A stretch of DNA of 64,000 nucleotides from Burkholderiales bacterium (lineage in GTDB: Bacteria; Pseudomonadota; Gammaproteobacteria; Burkholderiales; Casimicrobiaceae), in contig JAEUPL010000004.1 in NCBI GenBank assembly GCA_016790165.1, positions 22,007-86,006 of the forward strand, in the 5' to 3' direction. Of this stretch, positions 18,973 to 31,932 are shown piece after piece. Positions within the stretch are counted from its first letter, which is position 1. Each line of letters opens with the position of its first letter. Below the pieces are notes generated by a model. The model was not told where the DNA came from. It searched no databases and saw nothing but the letters and a program-made list of their open reading frames with translations. The position numbers and the translations under genes are program-made.

Positions 18973-19662
18973 ATGTCGACCACGACGCGCCTGCTGCAAC
19001 TTGCTTCGCCAGCGCTGCCGGTCGGCGCTTACAGTTACTCTCAGGGTCTCGAATGGGCGATTGAGTGCGGTGACGTTCATCATGCTGCATCAGCGCAGCG
19101 CTGGATCGAGGATCACCTCGAGCTCGTGGTGGCACGATTTGAGGCGCCGGTGTATGCAGCATGCCATCGTGCCTGGCTCGTCGACGATGCGGTGTCGCTG
19201 CACCGGTTGAATGCCGAATTCCGAGCTTCGCGAGAATCGGCTGAGCCACGCGCCGAAACCGTGCAGGTCGGGTTTTCATATGCCGCCTGGTGTCGCGACG
19301 TTGCCCCGCTTTCCGACACACAACGCGCGACGCTCGATTCGATCAATTCGGTCACGGCACCGGTTGTTGCCAGTCTCGCAGCTGCAGCGAGTGGTCTCAC
19401 CACCGAAGAAGGTTTGACTGCCTACCTGTTCGGTATCGCAGAGAATCAGGTCATGGTGCTGGCGAAGGCACTGCCCATGGGGCAGATCGCAGCGCAGAAA
19501 CTTTTGTTTGGACTGTCCACGCCGGGTCGCGCCGTCGAGGCAGCGGTTCGCACGGCGACAGCGCTCAGCGAACACGAGGATAACTGGTCTAGTGCCTCGC
19601 CATGGCTCGCGATCGCACAGATGAAACATGAAACGCAGTACACGAGATTGTTCCGCTCATGA
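18973..19662 (+). CDS. ureF: urease accessory protein UreF
   Basis: A 229-residue all-helical urease chaperone that regulates UreG GTPase action. Family stretches are [25 protein letters not shown] at the N-terminus, [36 protein letters not shown], and the end [13 protein letters not shown]. The stop overlaps the ureG ATG by 4 nt. Confidence 0.95.
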   Translation: MSTTTRLLQLASPALPVGAYSYSQGLEWAIECGDVHHAASAQRWIEDHLELVVARFEAPVYAACHRAWLVDDAVSLHRLNAEFRASRESAEPRAETVQVGFSYAAWCRDVAPLSDTQRATLDSINSVTAPVVASLAAAASGLTTEEGLTAYLFGIAENQVMVLAKALPMGQIAAQKLLFGLSTPGRAVEAAVRTATALSEHEDNWSSASPWLAIAQMKHETQYTRLFRS

Positions 19663-20294
19663 GTAACGACGATATCCAACACGGCTCACAGCATGGGCCA
19701 TTGCGCGTCGGTATCGGTGGCCCGGTGGGCTCCGGCAAGACTGCGCTGACCCTGGAGCTTTGTCGCCGCTTTCGCGAGACGCACCACATCGCCGCTGTCA
19801 CCAACGACATCTACACCAAGGAAGACGCGCAGTTTCTGGTTGACCACGCGGCTCTGCCTGCTGATCGGATTATCGGCGTCGAGACCGGTGGTTGCCCGCA
19901 TACCGCCATTCGCGAGGATGCGTCAATTAACCTCGAAGCCGTGGATCGGCTCAACCGGCGATTTCCCGGCCTCGATATGATCTTTGTCGAGAGCGGTGGC
20001 GACAACCTGGCGGCCACGTTTTCACCGGAGTTGAGCGATCTCACGATCTATGTGATCGACGTCGCCGCTGGCGAAAAAATCCCGCGCAAGGGAGGGCCAG
20101 GCATCATGAAGAGCGATCTGCTGGTGATCAACAAGATTGACCTCGCCCCCTACGTTGGCGCTTCGCTCGAAGTGATGGATCGCGACGCGACACGGATGCG
20201 CGGGAAGAAGCCGTTCGTGTTCTCCAATCTGAAAACAGGCCAAGGCGTCGACGACATCGTCGCCTTCATCAAACATCAAGGTATGCTGGGGTAA
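19659..20294 (+). CDS. ureG: urease accessory GTPase UreG
   Basis: A 211-residue SIMIBI GTPase that powers nickel insertion into urease. The P-loop is G20-GPVGSGK-T28, with [32 protein letters not shown] (the C-P-H metal motif), [17 protein letters not shown] and the guanine-specificity [11 protein letters not shown]. Full length. Coupled to ureF by a 4-nt overlap and followed 4 nt later by the nickel permease gene. Confidence 0.96.
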   Translation: MSNDDIQHGSQHGPLRVGIGGPVGSGKTALTLELCRRFRETHHIAAVTNDIYTKEDAQFLVDHAALPADRIIGVETGGCPHTAIREDASINLEAVDRLNRRFPGLDMIFVESGGDNLAATFSPELSDLTIYVIDVAAGEKIPRKGGPGIMKSDLLVINKIDLAPYVGASLEVMDRDATRMRGKKPFVFSNLKTGQGVDDIVAFIKHQGMLG

Positions 20295-20298
20295 CGTC

Positions 20299-20895
20299 AT
20301 GAAAAAGTCATCAACGATTAGACTGCTTGCTCTCGTGGCGTCACTGTGCGCCGGGTTGGCCGCATCGCCCGTCGCTGCCCACGCCGGGCACGATGCTGCG
20401 TCCGGCGCGGCCGCCGGATTTGCGCATCCATTCACCGGGCTTGATCACTTGCTCGCCCTGGCCTCTGCCGGTGCAATCCTCGCTGCGTGCACACTGCGCA
20501 TGCGCTGCATCGGTGCGACCGCACTCGGCGCTGCCTTGCTGATCGGCGCGATGATCGGGCGCCAGGGCGTCAATTTCCAGGCGTTGGAATGGGTGCTCGC
20601 GTTGTCTGTCGTCGCGGCGGGTGTGATGGTCGCCACACAGTGCGGGGCTGGTAGTAGCCACTGGCTAATAGCCGGTATGGCAGGATTTGCCCTGTTTCAC
20701 GGCTACGCGCACGGCGCCGAGGCGACCGGCGACGCGACGGCTTTTGTCGCGGCGTTTCTCGTTGCGTCGGCATCAATTCTCGGCGGAGCGCTATGGGCCG
20801 CGCTGCGCTTTCCCCGAGCCGATTCGTTGCGGACGGTGTTTGGCCTTGCGGTGGCGACGACCGGCGCGGGCATGCTGTTGTTCGCGGCGATGTAG
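20299..20895 (+). CDS. HupE/UreJ-type nickel permease
   Basis: A 198-residue membrane protein with a cleavable signal (LVASLCAGLAASPVAAHAG) and about six hydrophobic helices. The family motif H-P-x-x-G-x-D-H-L-L-A is present (FAHPFTGLDHLLALASAG), and a second His/Gly-rich site (FALFHGYAHGAEA) lines the likely transport path. Placed at the end of the urease operon, it most likely supplies nickel for urease. Confidence 0.9.
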   Translation: MKKSSTIRLLALVASLCAGLAASPVAAHAGHDAASGAAAGFAHPFTGLDHLLALASAGAILAACTLRMRCIGATALGAALLIGAMIGRQGVNFQALEWVLALSVVAAGVMVATQCGAGSSHWLIAGMAGFALFHGYAHGAEATGDATAFVAAFLVASASILGGALWAALRFPRADSLRTVFGLAVATTGAGMLLFAAM

Positions 20896-21078
20896 CTAGA
20901 AGCTTTGTTGTCGCGGCATCGCTGCCGGGTTTGGGCGCGATCATTTTGTCACCGTTGCGTCGTACTTCGCCAGTTGGGTCCGCGTGAGGCTACGTCGTCA
21001 GTGCGACGCGTCGCGGTGCGTCCTCACTTGCAACTATTTGAGTGAGACCGGCTCGCTGGAGCGGTTTGCGCTAAATCA

Positions 21079-21102
21079 GCCCGCCATAAGTCAGCGGGTT
21101 TT
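21079..21102 (+). terminator. possible intrinsic terminator after the urease operon
   Basis: GCCCGC (21079-21084) pairs with GCGGGT (21094-21099) and runs into TTTT. The stem is only 5-7 bp, so the call is tentative. It would separate the urease operon from the nor promoter. Confidence 0.4.
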
Positions 21103-21103
21103 C

Positions 21104-21152
21104 TTGAACGGGTTCAAGGAAAACTAGCGCAGCGATTCCTATAGTCCCGCAT
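21104..21152 (+). promoter_or_regulatory. FNR/DNR-type promoter of norCB
   Basis: TTGAACGGGTTCAA (21104-21117) is a perfect palindromic FNR/DNR-type half-site pair (TTGAA-N4-TTCAA). A good -10 hexamer TATAGT lies at 21140-21145, 22 nt after the box. The predicted start of transcription near 21152 puts the box centre at about -41.5, the class II activator position. The likely regulator is the Crp/Fnr protein at 26824. Confidence 0.8.
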
Positions 21153-21176
21153 CGATTTCACGATGCGGAGACAACC

Positions 21177-23046
<1,870 letters not shown>

Positions 23047-23076
23047 CGATTTCGCTAACTCGAAGACGGACTGCTC

Positions 23077-23901
23077 ATGCATCACGTGGATCAGCACAGC
23101 AACGCGCTTGTCGAGCGTGACACACCGTACTACGCGCCGCAGGGACAAGAGTGCGAGGTCTTCGATCATGCGTTTCGCTGCGAGTTGCCGCTGTTGCTGA
23201 AGGGGCCGACAGGTTGCGGCAAGACGCGGCTGGTCGAGCACATGGCGAGGCGACTCGGACGTCCTCTCATTACCGTGAGCGGACACGACGATCTGGCGGC
23301 GGCTGATCTCACGGGCCGTCATCTCATCGTCGGCGGCGACACACGTTGGTGCGATGGACCGCTCACGCGCGCGGTTCGCGAGGGGGCAATTTTCTATCTT
23401 GACGAGGTGGTTGAAGCGCGCAAGGACGTCACCGTCGTGTTGCATCCGCTCGCGGATGACCGCCGCTCGTTGCCGCTGGAACGTACCGGCGAGCACCTGC
23501 ACGCGGCGCCCGGCTTCATGCTGGTGGCGAGCTACAACCCTGGATACCAGCATCTGCTGAAAGGGCTCAAGCCCAGCACCCGACAGCGCTTTGTAGCCAT
23601 CACGCTGGCCTACCCGCCACCGGAGCTTGAAGAACGCATCATCTGCCGTGAGTCATCATGCAGTCCGCACGTCGCGGCGCAATTGGTGGCGCTCGCCCGA
23701 GCACTGCGTCGGCTAACTGATCACGACCTGGAAGAGACTGCGAGTACCCGTCTGCTGGTGATGGCGGCGCGACTGCACCACCGTGGGATGAAGCTGGAAG
23801 ATGCCTGCGGAGCTGCCATCCTCGAGGCGTTGACCGATGACGCCGTGACGCGCGCAGCGCTTTACGAGGTGCAACGTGCTGTGCTCGGCGATTCCAACTG
23901 A
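23077..23901 (+). CDS. norQ: NorQ/CbbQ-family AAA+ ATPase
   Basis: A 274-residue MoxR-type ATPase needed to activate NO reductase together with NorD. Walker A is GPTGCGKT at 43-50, and Walker B lies in GAIFYLDEVVEARKD. The sensor region (HAAPGFMLVASYNPGYQHLLKGLKPSTRQRF) is characteristic of NorQ/NirQ/CbbQ. It follows norB by 30 nt. Confidence 0.94.
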   Translation: MHHVDQHSNALVERDTPYYAPQGQECEVFDHAFRCELPLLLKGPTGCGKTRLVEHMARRLGRPLITVSGHDDLAAADLTGRHLIVGGDTRWCDGPLTRAVREGAIFYLDEVVEARKDVTVVLHPLADDRRSLPLERTGEHLHAAPGFMLVASYNPGYQHLLKGLKPSTRQRFVAITLAYPPPELEERIICRESSCSPHVAAQLVALARALRRLTDHDLEETASTRLLVMAARLHHRGMKLEDACGAAILEALTDDAVTRAALYEVQRAVLGDSN

Positions 23902-24886
23902 GGCCGATGGCCGCACGAGGGACGCTCCCGCGCCGAGGATCGGGTTCGGCACGTTGCAACGTCGTCGTCGTGCACTGCAGATCGGCTTCCTGGTTCTATT
24001 TTTGGTGGCTCCTGCGCTTGACTGGCTGCGCTTTGACCTGCACGAGGCGCAACTATGGTTCCTCGGTGGCCGCTGGTCGCTCGGGATTGACGACTTTGCC
24101 CTAGGCAAACTGACTGCGACTGAAGTGGCCATGAGCATTATCGCGCGCGGCATTCTGCCTGCTGTGACGCTGGTCATCTGCTTTCTCGCTGTGGCTTGGC
24201 GCTACGGCCGTCTGTACTGCGGCTGGTTGTGCCCCCACTTCTCGTTGGTTGAATTGCTTAACGATCTGCTGCATCGCGCATCGGGCCGCTTTAGTGTTTG
24301 GGAACGCGATGCAGTGGTGGTGGGGGATCGCAAGCCGCAAGCCCGGTACTGGCCTCTGTTTGCCCTGAGCTGCGTAACCTTCGGCATTATGTGGGCGATC
24401 ACGCTGCTGACCTATTTGTTGCCGCCGGCTGAAATCTGGGGCGGGCTGGTCAACGGAACGTTGACGACTAACCAGAGTCGCTTTCTGCTTGTCGCGAGCG
24501 TAGTCTTCTCGCTCGAATTCGCCTTTGCACGCCACTTCTTTTGTCGTTTTGGCTGTGCGGTTGGCTTCTTTCAGAGCCTTGCGTGGATGGCCAACCCAAA
24601 AGGGATGGTGATCGCCTACGATGCCCAGAAGACGCGCGATTGCAAGTCTTGTGCTTCCGCGCGCTCGCCTGGCGGTTCGTCTTGTGACAACGCCTGTCCG
24701 ATGCGACTGCGACCACGGCAGGTCAAACGCATGATGTTCTCGTGCGTGCAGTGCGGCCGCTGCGTCAGTGAATGCGCCGAATCGGCTGCCCGTCGCAGCA
24801 CGATGCCACCACTGGAGTGGCGGATCGGCGTTGACGCGCTGCGGGAATCGGCAACCCGTCGCCGCGATGCCAAGATGGATTCATGA
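23876..24886 (+). CDS. NapH/CcoG-like membrane polyferredoxin in the nor operon
   Basis: A 336-residue inner-membrane protein starting at a GTG that overlaps norQ by 26 nt. About five membrane helices carry Cys pairs on the cytoplasmic side (GRLYCGWLCPHFSLVE and ARHFFCRFGCAVGFFQSLAW). The C-terminal domain holds two 4Fe-4S clusters (CKSCAS...CDNACP and CVQCGRCVSECAES). NosR, NapH and CcoG share this layout. It probably moves electrons across the membrane to mature or sustain NO reductase; the specific role is not established. Confidence 0.85.
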   Translation: MLCSAIPTEADGRTRDAPAPRIGFGTLQRRRRALQIGFLVLFLVAPALDWLRFDLHEAQLWFLGGRWSLGIDDFALGKLTATEVAMSIIARGILPAVTLVICFLAVAWRYGRLYCGWLCPHFSLVELLNDLLHRASGRFSVWERDAVVVGDRKPQARYWPLFALSCVTFGIMWAITLLTYLLPPAEIWGGLVNGTLTTNQSRFLLVASVVFSLEFAFARHFFCRFGCAVGFFQSLAWMANPKGMVIAYDAQKTRDCKSCASARSPGGSSCDNACPMRLRPRQVKRMMFSCVQCGRCVSECAESAARRSTMPPLEWRIGVDALRESATRRRDAKMDS

Positions 24887-26708
24887 CGTGGAACAGTGGA
24901 TTGGCGAGCGTTGGCACCGCTGGATAACGCGCCAGGCATCAACTGAACGTACAGACGCTGCTGTCAAGTTTGAAGATGTCAAAGCGTCTGTCGGTGCACT
25001 GCTGCGTGCGGGCGGTGGCACCCAGCGGCTGGCGTACGCTTCGCCAATCTCGGTCGGCGGTCAGCGTACGTGGCTGGAGCGCATAGCTGGCGCCGGGAAG
25101 CGAGCCGCGTTGCCGCAAATCGATGCTGAGGTGCTCGCTTTGCCTGCTACCGTGGCGCGCTATGGCGACCGAGCGCTCAACCGTGATTTGTATCTCTGGT
25201 GGGCCGTGCTGGCATCGGGCATGGATGAACAGTTGCCCTGGGTGCAGGCGAATGTGTTCGCAACGCGTGACGCGTTGCGGCGCTTTCCCGGAATGCGTGC
25301 TCGTTGGGAGCGCCTTTGCGGCGCTGAGCTTGCGTTGCGGCCTATGCCTGACGATCCGCAGCGCAAGGCGACCGAGTTGCAGCTGCGCGCTAAGCTTGGC
25401 CATGCAGACGGTGCGCTCCGGAATGGCTCAATGGGCTGTACGCGCGACCAAGTGGCCCCTGTTTGGTTGTGGTTGGTGCCGTTTTCGCAACGAGACCACT
25501 TGGCCAACGCGGCTGGGCCAAATGCCTCTGCCGATAGCCACTCTTTGCAGTCACTGCAGGCGGAGCGGAGGCGCGCACGTGAGTTGACCACAGTGCAGTC
25601 GCGCAACCCCTTGCTGCTGGCGCCCAAGGGCGAGTCACTCACGATCTTCGCCGATCCGTTCAGCATCGATCGCGGCCAGGACGATGACGCTGATCGCAGC
25701 GCCGACGTCGCGGCGCAGGAGCTAGAAACACTCGCCATTCAGCGTAACGAGCGGCGGGTTGCGGCACTCGTGCACTTCGACCTGGACTTGCCGGCCGCCG
25801 CCAGCGATGACATTCCGACCGGACAACACGAGTTGCTGCCGGAGTGGAACTGGCGCACGCAGACTCTTGAATCCGCCCGCGTGTCGCTACAGTCGTTTGC
25901 GCATCGCGACGAAGTGAATGCGTGGACGCCGGACGCCGCATTGCGCGCAACCGCACAACGCGTTCGCCGTCGTCTTGCCGGTCAACGCTCCGCCCTTGCC
26001 TGGCAGCACGGCTGCAGTGACGGCGACGAAGTTGATTTCGACGCCTGGGTACGATTGGCCGGCGCGTGTCGCAGCGGGCACACTGGGACGGACGCGGTGT
26101 ATCAGCGACAAACGGCGATGCGTCGCGAGCTGGTGACCCTATTGCTGGCGGACCTCTCTCTATCTACCGATGCCCATGCCAACGATCAACAGCGCATCAT
26201 CGAGGTCATTCGCGACGCACTTTACGTCTTTGCGGAATCGTTGCACGCCAGCGGCGACACCTTCGCGATCAACGGCTTCAGTTCGCTGCGACGCTCCCTG
26301 CGCTGGTATGACCTGAAGCGATTCGACGAGTGCTGGACACCCACAGCGCTCTCGCGGATCGCCAACATCCGCCCCGGTTACTACACGCGAATGGGCGCGG
26401 CGGTTCGCGCGGCAACGCGGCGTCTCGCGGGTCGTGCCGAACGGCAGCGATTGCTGCTCGTGCTCACAGATGGAAAGCCGCATGACCTGGACGGCTACGA
26501 GGGCCGCTACGGGATGGCCGACACACGCCGTGCGGTGCATGAGGCGAGGGCGGCAGGACTGATCGTCTTCGCCGTCAGCATCGATCAGGAAGCGGGGGAT
26601 GTCATGCCCGAACTCTTCGGCAGCGCTGGTTGGGCCTGGGTACCGCGACCGGAGGCATTGGCGGAACGATTGGCGGCGTTGTACGCGCAGCTAACGCGGC
26701 AACGTTAG
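24867..26708 (+). CDS. norD: nitric oxide reductase activation protein NorD (VWA domain)
   Basis: A 613-residue NorD protein. The N-terminal region is family-specific, and the C-terminal von Willebrand A domain has the MIDAS motif D-L-S-L-S (LLLADLSLSTDAHAND), the threonine region ARMGAAVRAATRRLAGR, and LVLTDGKPHDLDGYEGRYG. It works with NorQ to insert the NorB non-heme iron. The ATG at 24867 overlaps the previous gene by 20 nt; a GTG at 24888 (MEQWIGERWHRW) is an alternative start. Confidence 0.92.
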   Translation: MPRWIHDVEQWIGERWHRWITRQASTERTDAAVKFEDVKASVGALLRAGGGTQRLAYASPISVGGQRTWLERIAGAGKRAALPQIDAEVLALPATVARYGDRALNRDLYLWWAVLASGMDEQLPWVQANVFATRDALRRFPGMRARWERLCGAELALRPMPDDPQRKATELQLRAKLGHADGALRNGSMGCTRDQVAPVWLWLVPFSQRDHLANAAGPNASADSHSLQSLQAERRRARELTTVQSRNPLLLAPKGESLTIFADPFSIDRGQDDDADRSADVAAQELETLAIQRNERRVAALVHFDLDLPAAASDDIPTGQHELLPEWNWRTQTLESARVSLQSFAHRDEVNAWTPDAALRATAQRVRRRLAGQRSALAWQHGCSDGDEVDFDAWVRLAGACRSGHTGTDAVYQRQTAMRRELVTLLLADLSLSTDAHANDQQRIIEVIRDALYVFAESLHASGDTFAINGFSSLRRSLRWYDLKRFDECWTPTALSRIANIRPGYYTRMGAAVRAATRRLAGRAERQRLLLVLTDGKPHDLDGYEGRYGMADTRRAVHEARAAGLIVFAVSIDQEAGDVMPELFGSAGWAWVPRPEALAERLAALYAQLTRQR

Positions 26709-26744
26709 TGCGACCTCTCCGCTTGCGTGAGAAATGGCTGTGTG

Positions 26745-26793
26745 TTGACCACCGTCAAGCCGGACGCGTGCGTCAGCGCGCATCATCGACGGA
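26745..26793 (+). promoter_or_regulatory. FNR/DNR-type box before the Crp/Fnr regulator gene
   Basis: TTGACCACCGTCAA (26745-26758) is a perfect TTGAC-N4-GTCAA palindrome. A -10-like CATCAT lies at 26781-26786, again 22 nt after the box, giving a predicted start near 26793 and a class II geometry identical to norC. The site suggests autoregulation or control by another Crp/Fnr protein. Confidence 0.7.
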
Positions 26794-26823
26794 CCTGCAG
26801 CGTGTTGTGTGAAAGGGGCGCTT

Positions 26824-27522
26824 GTGTCAGACCGACTAAATCTGGAGCCGACCCAGTGGCTCGCCCGCCTACCGCTTTTTCACGATATTGGGCCGCAGGC
26901 GCTTGAGCGGTTGGCCGAGAGTTGTCGCGTACGCCGATTCGAGCGGACGGAATTTGTGTTCCGCACAGGCGAACCGTGCGACAGCTTTCATGTCGTGCTG
27001 TCGGGCCAGGTCAAATTGTTTGTCCTCTCACCGGCTGGCAATGAAAAGGTGATCGAGCTTGTCGGGCCCGGTGCAAGTTTTGCCGAGGCGCTCATGTTTC
27101 TCGGTCGCCCGTGTGTGGTCAATGCACAATGTCTTGCCGACACGACACTGCTGTCGGTGCAGCGTCAGGCGGTCATTGATGAATTGCAGTCCGACAGCGG
27201 TTTCGCGTTGCGTATGCTGGCAGGGCTTTCGCGCCGCCTGCACGGTCTGGTCTCGGACGTGCAGGCGTATGCCTTGCAGAACGGTGTGCAGCGGGTGATT
27301 GGGTATCTTTTGCGCGATCAGGCAATGGATGACGAGCGTGTGGATGATGCCGTGACGGTTTCGTTGCCGGTTAGCAAGGCGACTCTCGCATCGCGGCTGT
27401 CGCTGACCCCGGAGTACTTTTCTCGCGTGCTGCGCGAGCTTGAGGACGCGCGATTGATTGAAGTGGATCGCCGCGACATCCGGATTCCCGACGTGAAGCG
27501 ACTCGCTGCCTACACTGGGTAG
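26824..27522 (+). CDS. Crp/Fnr-family regulator, Dnr/Nnr-like
   Basis: A 232-residue transcription factor. A cyclic-nucleotide-binding-type sensor domain (FHDIGPQALERLAE, FVFRTGEPCDSFHVVLSGQVKLF, ELVGPGASFAEALMFLGRP) is followed by a helix-turn-helix domain (LPVSKATLASRLSLTPEYFSRVLREL) in which the recognition helix has E-x-x-S-R, matching TTGA-type half sites. It lacks the N-terminal Cys cluster of FNR, as in NO-responsive Dnr. GAAAGG precedes the GTG at 26824; a GTG at 26809 is also in frame. It probably activates nor and nir genes in response to NO. Confidence 0.88.
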   Translation: MSDRLNLEPTQWLARLPLFHDIGPQALERLAESCRVRRFERTEFVFRTGEPCDSFHVVLSGQVKLFVLSPAGNEKVIELVGPGASFAEALMFLGRPCVVNAQCLADTTLLSVQRQAVIDELQSDSGFALRMLAGLSRRLHGLVSDVQAYALQNGVQRVIGYLLRDQAMDDERVDDAVTVSLPVSKATLASRLSLTPEYFSRVLRELEDARLIEVDRRDIRIPDVKRLAAYTG

Positions 27523-27525
27523 GGG

Positions 27526-27552
27526 AAAAAAAAGGCGAACCGTCGGTTCGCC
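27526..27552 (-). terminator. intrinsic terminator, nirS-cytochrome operon
   Basis: GGCGAACC (27534-27541) and GGTTCGCC (27545-27552) form an 8-bp stem with a 3-nt loop. On the minus strand the stem is followed by eight T (27526-27533). It lies between the convergent regulator and cytochrome genes and can also stop plus-strand transcripts weakly. Confidence 0.9.
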
Positions 27553-27589
27553 CTTGTCCACTCGCACACTGCGTGCGCAAGCGTCTACG

Positions 27590-27928
27590 CTACTGCGCCA
27601 GGATGTACTCCACTGCGGCTTTGAGTTCCGCGTCGGAAATCTTGTCCGGAGGATTCGGTGACATTGGAATTGGACCGAACGATCCTTTGCCGCCCTTACG
27701 TACTTTGTCCGTCAATGTAGCGACGGCATTGGCGTGGCCTTTGTAGCGGGCGGCGATGTCCTTATAGGACGGCCCGACCAGTTTTTTTTCCTTGGCATGG
27801 CAGGCCACGCAGCCTGCCTTGGTCATGGATTCTTCCGGCGTCGCGGCATTCGCCGACGCGCCGACCAGCGCCGTCACCGAGAGCATAAACGTCAGGGTGA
27901 ACAGCGATATGGCGGAGCGTGGTTGCAT
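27590..27928 (-). CDS. c551/c8-type cytochrome c (NirM/NirC-like)
   Basis: A 112-residue secreted cytochrome. The signal peptide ends near SANA (28). The heme motif is C40-VA-C43-H44 (AGCVACHAKEKKLVGPSYKDIAARYKG) and the methionine ligand is in FGPIPMSPNPPD. Size and motif fit class I small cytochromes that donate electrons to cytochrome cd1. It sits 12 nt after nirS on the same transcript and ends before the terminator. Confidence 0.88.
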   Translation of the reverse strand: MQPRSAISLFTLTFMLSVTALVGASANAATPEESMTKAGCVACHAKEKKLVGPSYKDIAARYKGHANAVATLTDKVRKGGKGSFGPIPMSPNPPDKISDAELKAAVEYILAQ

Positions 27929-27940
27929 GATGTTCTCCGC

Positions 27941-29743
<1,803 letters not shown>

Positions 29744-29754
29744 TCAATGTCGGC

Positions 29755-29796
29755 ATCGTCGACCAAGAGCGGTGTCGCGGCCTTGAACTGGTTCAA
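29755..29796 (-). promoter_or_regulatory. FNR/DNR-type promoter of nirS
   Basis: TTGAACTGGTTCAA (29783-29796) is a perfect palindrome differing from the norC site only in the spacer. At the same 22-nt gap toward nirS lies GACGAT (read on the minus strand, 29760-29755), which keeps the A2, A5 and T6 of a -10 box. No -10-like hexamer stands at that gap in the other direction, so the site is read as the nirS promoter. Single TGATC-type half sites occur at about 29838-29844 and 29886-29892. Confidence 0.72.
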
Positions 29797-29955
29797 GCCT
29801 GAGGCGCGCCAAAGCCGATTCGCCTTTTGTCTGCGCTGGATCAAAGACACTCGCATCGGTTGAACTCGCATTGCAGAAGCTAATCTGGATCAAGGATTGC
29901 GACATCTCGCATGCGGAGACTCAGCCATTGCTGTTCTTGCTTCAAGTGGTTTCTC

Positions 29956-31932
29956 ATGTTGCTTCATTGTTTAGGTCGCCGCTTGCGCTGCAAATTGCGG
30001 CCGCTAACGTTAGCCATCGTGGCGACGTGGTGTGTGGCGGCGCAGGCTCAGGACGCCGACGTGTTGTCACGCGTTGTTGTGTCGGCAACCCGTCATTCCA
30101 TGCCGCTGGCGGATGCGCCCGCAGCCGTGACATTGATCGATCAGGACGCCATTGCTGCTCGCGGTGCACAGGACGTGCTGGAGGCACTGCGCGGTGAAAG
30201 TGGCGTAACCGTATTTGGCCGCAATATCGGCGGGCGCAAGGCGCTGGCGCTGCGAGGGCTTGATCCAAAACATACGCTATTTCTGCTGGATGGCCGACGC
30301 ATCAGTGCAAGCGACGGTGTGATAGGGCACACGGATTTCCAGCTCGGCTGGGTTCCGATGACCGAGGTCGAGCGCATCGAAGTCGTGCGCGGCCCGTTGG
30401 CCTCGCTGTACGGCGCTGAAGCAATGGGAGGCGTGATCCAGCTCTTCACACGTCGCCCGGCGAAGAAATTCGAACTGGATACCGCGCTGGAAGGCGCATG
30501 GACGAACAGCACGCGAGGCGGTGACCGCTGGCAGGGCAGTGCGTACGTTTCCGCGCCGGTGTCGGAGCGGCTGGCGCTGGGTGTCGGCGTCGCCGAGTCG
30601 CATCGACAGGCGGTTGCCTCGGTACTCGATCCCCGTTTGTCCGATCTCGAAGGGCTGCACAAGACTCACTTGTCCGCGCGTGGGCACTGGGCGCTGCGCG
30701 AAGGCCAGCGCATTGACGTCGACCATCGCAATAGCCGCGAGGCGCGCTGGTTTAACACCATCGAAAAGAGCGGTAAGCGCCGTACTTATGAAAGCGATAC
30801 CGACATCGCGCGTGAACACAACGCATTGACGTGGGCCGCAGATTGGGCAAGCGGCGACCTTGCTCCAATCAGCGAGCTGGGCACGGTGCTGCGGGCCTAT
30901 CGTAGCCAACTGGGCATGACCAATCGCCGCACGAATGGCGTTCCCGCATTGCGCCCAAACACGCTCGAGGATCGTGCGCTCGACGGCCAGTGGTCGGCGC
31001 GTGTCGGCACGACGCATTTCATCCTTGGCGGGTTTGAGCTACGCGATGAGCGACTCGAAAACGATAGGCTCACCGGCGGTGAGAGCTCGGCAGCGCATCG
31101 CGCAGCATTCGTGCAGGACGAATGGGCAGTGCGTCGTGATCTCACGGTGACGACTGGCGTTCGTCGTGACGCCCATGAGCGATTCGGCGCGCGCTGGAGC
31201 CCACGCGTTTACGTCGTGTGGCGTTTTGCGCCCGAATGGCTCCTCAAGGGCGGTTACAGCGAAGGATTCAAGCCGCCGACACTCAAGCAGATCACGCCGG
31301 GCTACGCCGAAGACGAGGGGCCGTACACCTACTTGGCCAATCCGTCGCTGCGTGCCGAACGAAACCGCGGCCACGAGATGGGAGTGGCCTGGGATCACGT
31401 GCGCTGGGGCGTACAGGTGCTGGCATTCGACAATCGAGTCCGTGACCTGATCATTCCCAAGCTATTCGGTGCCGTCTCCGGGCGAACGACTTATGTGTTT
31501 GACAATCTGGATCGTGCTCTGCTGCGTGGTGCGGAGTTCACCAGCAGCCTGCATCTCGCGCAGGGCCTGCGCGTGCAGATGAACTATCAGTATCTCGACG
31601 CGCGCGATGGCAACGACCAGCGCATCGAAAAGCGCCCGCGCCACACCGTTGGTGCGACAGTTGACTGGCAGTACGGCCCGTGGCGTGCGAGTCTGACGGC
31701 TGACAGCACCGCCGGTCAGGTGCTCGCAAGCGCGGTGGTGGGACAAGCTCCGCAGCCGGTGCCTGCGCTTACGTTTGTCGGCGCAGGCGTGGCGCGCGAA
31801 ATCCGCCCGGGCCTTACCGTTCGGGCCGGTGTTGCCAACCTCACTGGTACGAATCCGCCCGAGCGGTCCCCGTTGTTTACCTGGGGCGAAGCGCCACGAA
31901 CGTTTCGAGTGTCGCTGAATGCGCGTTGGTAG
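29956..31932 (+). CDS. TonB-dependent outer-membrane receptor in the nir region
   Basis: A 658-residue receptor. A signal sequence (LTLAIVATWCVAAQAQ) is followed by a TonB-box-like stretch (DADVLSRVVVSATRHSMP), the plug (VTLIDQDAIAARGAQDVLEALRGE, LFLLDGRRIS, VERIEVVRGPLASLYGAEAMGGVIQLFTRRP) and a 22-strand-type barrel ending in aromatic W (FRVSLNARW). The ATG at 29956 is chosen for the signal peptide; the frame opens at 29911. It overlaps NnrS by 14 nt and is divergent from nirS. Copper or heme uptake for denitrification is a guess from context. Confidence 0.85.
   Translation: MLLHCLGRRLRCKLRPLTLAIVATWCVAAQAQDADVLSRVVVSATRHSMPLADAPAAVTLIDQDAIAARGAQDVLEALRGESGVTVFGRNIGGRKALALRGLDPKHTLFLLDGRRISASDGVIGHTDFQLGWVPMTEVERIEVVRGPLASLYGAEAMGGVIQLFTRRPAKKFELDTALEGAWTNSTRGGDRWQGSAYVSAPVSERLALGVGVAESHRQAVASVLDPRLSDLEGLHKTHLSARGHWALREGQRIDVDHRNSREARWFNTIEKSGKRRTYESDTDIAREHNALTWAADWASGDLAPISELGTVLRAYRSQLGMTNRRTNGVPALRPNTLEDRALDGQWSARVGTTHFILGGFELRDERLENDRLTGGESSAAHRAAFVQDEWAVRRDLTVTTGVRRDAHERFGARWSPRVYVVWRFAPEWLLKGGYSEGFKPPTLKQITPGYAEDEGPYTYLANPSLRAERNRGHEMGVAWDHVRWGVQVLAFDNRVRDLIIPKLFGAVSGRTTYVFDNLDRALLRGAEFTSSLHLAQGLRVQMNYQYLDARDGNDQRIEKRPRHTVGATVDWQYGPWRASLTADSTAGQVLASAVVGQAPQPVPALTFVGAGVAREIRPGLTVRAGVANLTGTNPPERSPLFTWGEAPRTFRVSLNARW

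Noticed and set aside
29797-29831. Class II FNR-type promoter for the TonB-dependent receptor
   Set aside because: The hexamer at the 22-nt spacing on the plus strand is TTCGCC, a poor -10, so the box is assigned to nirS; weaker control of the receptor remains possible.
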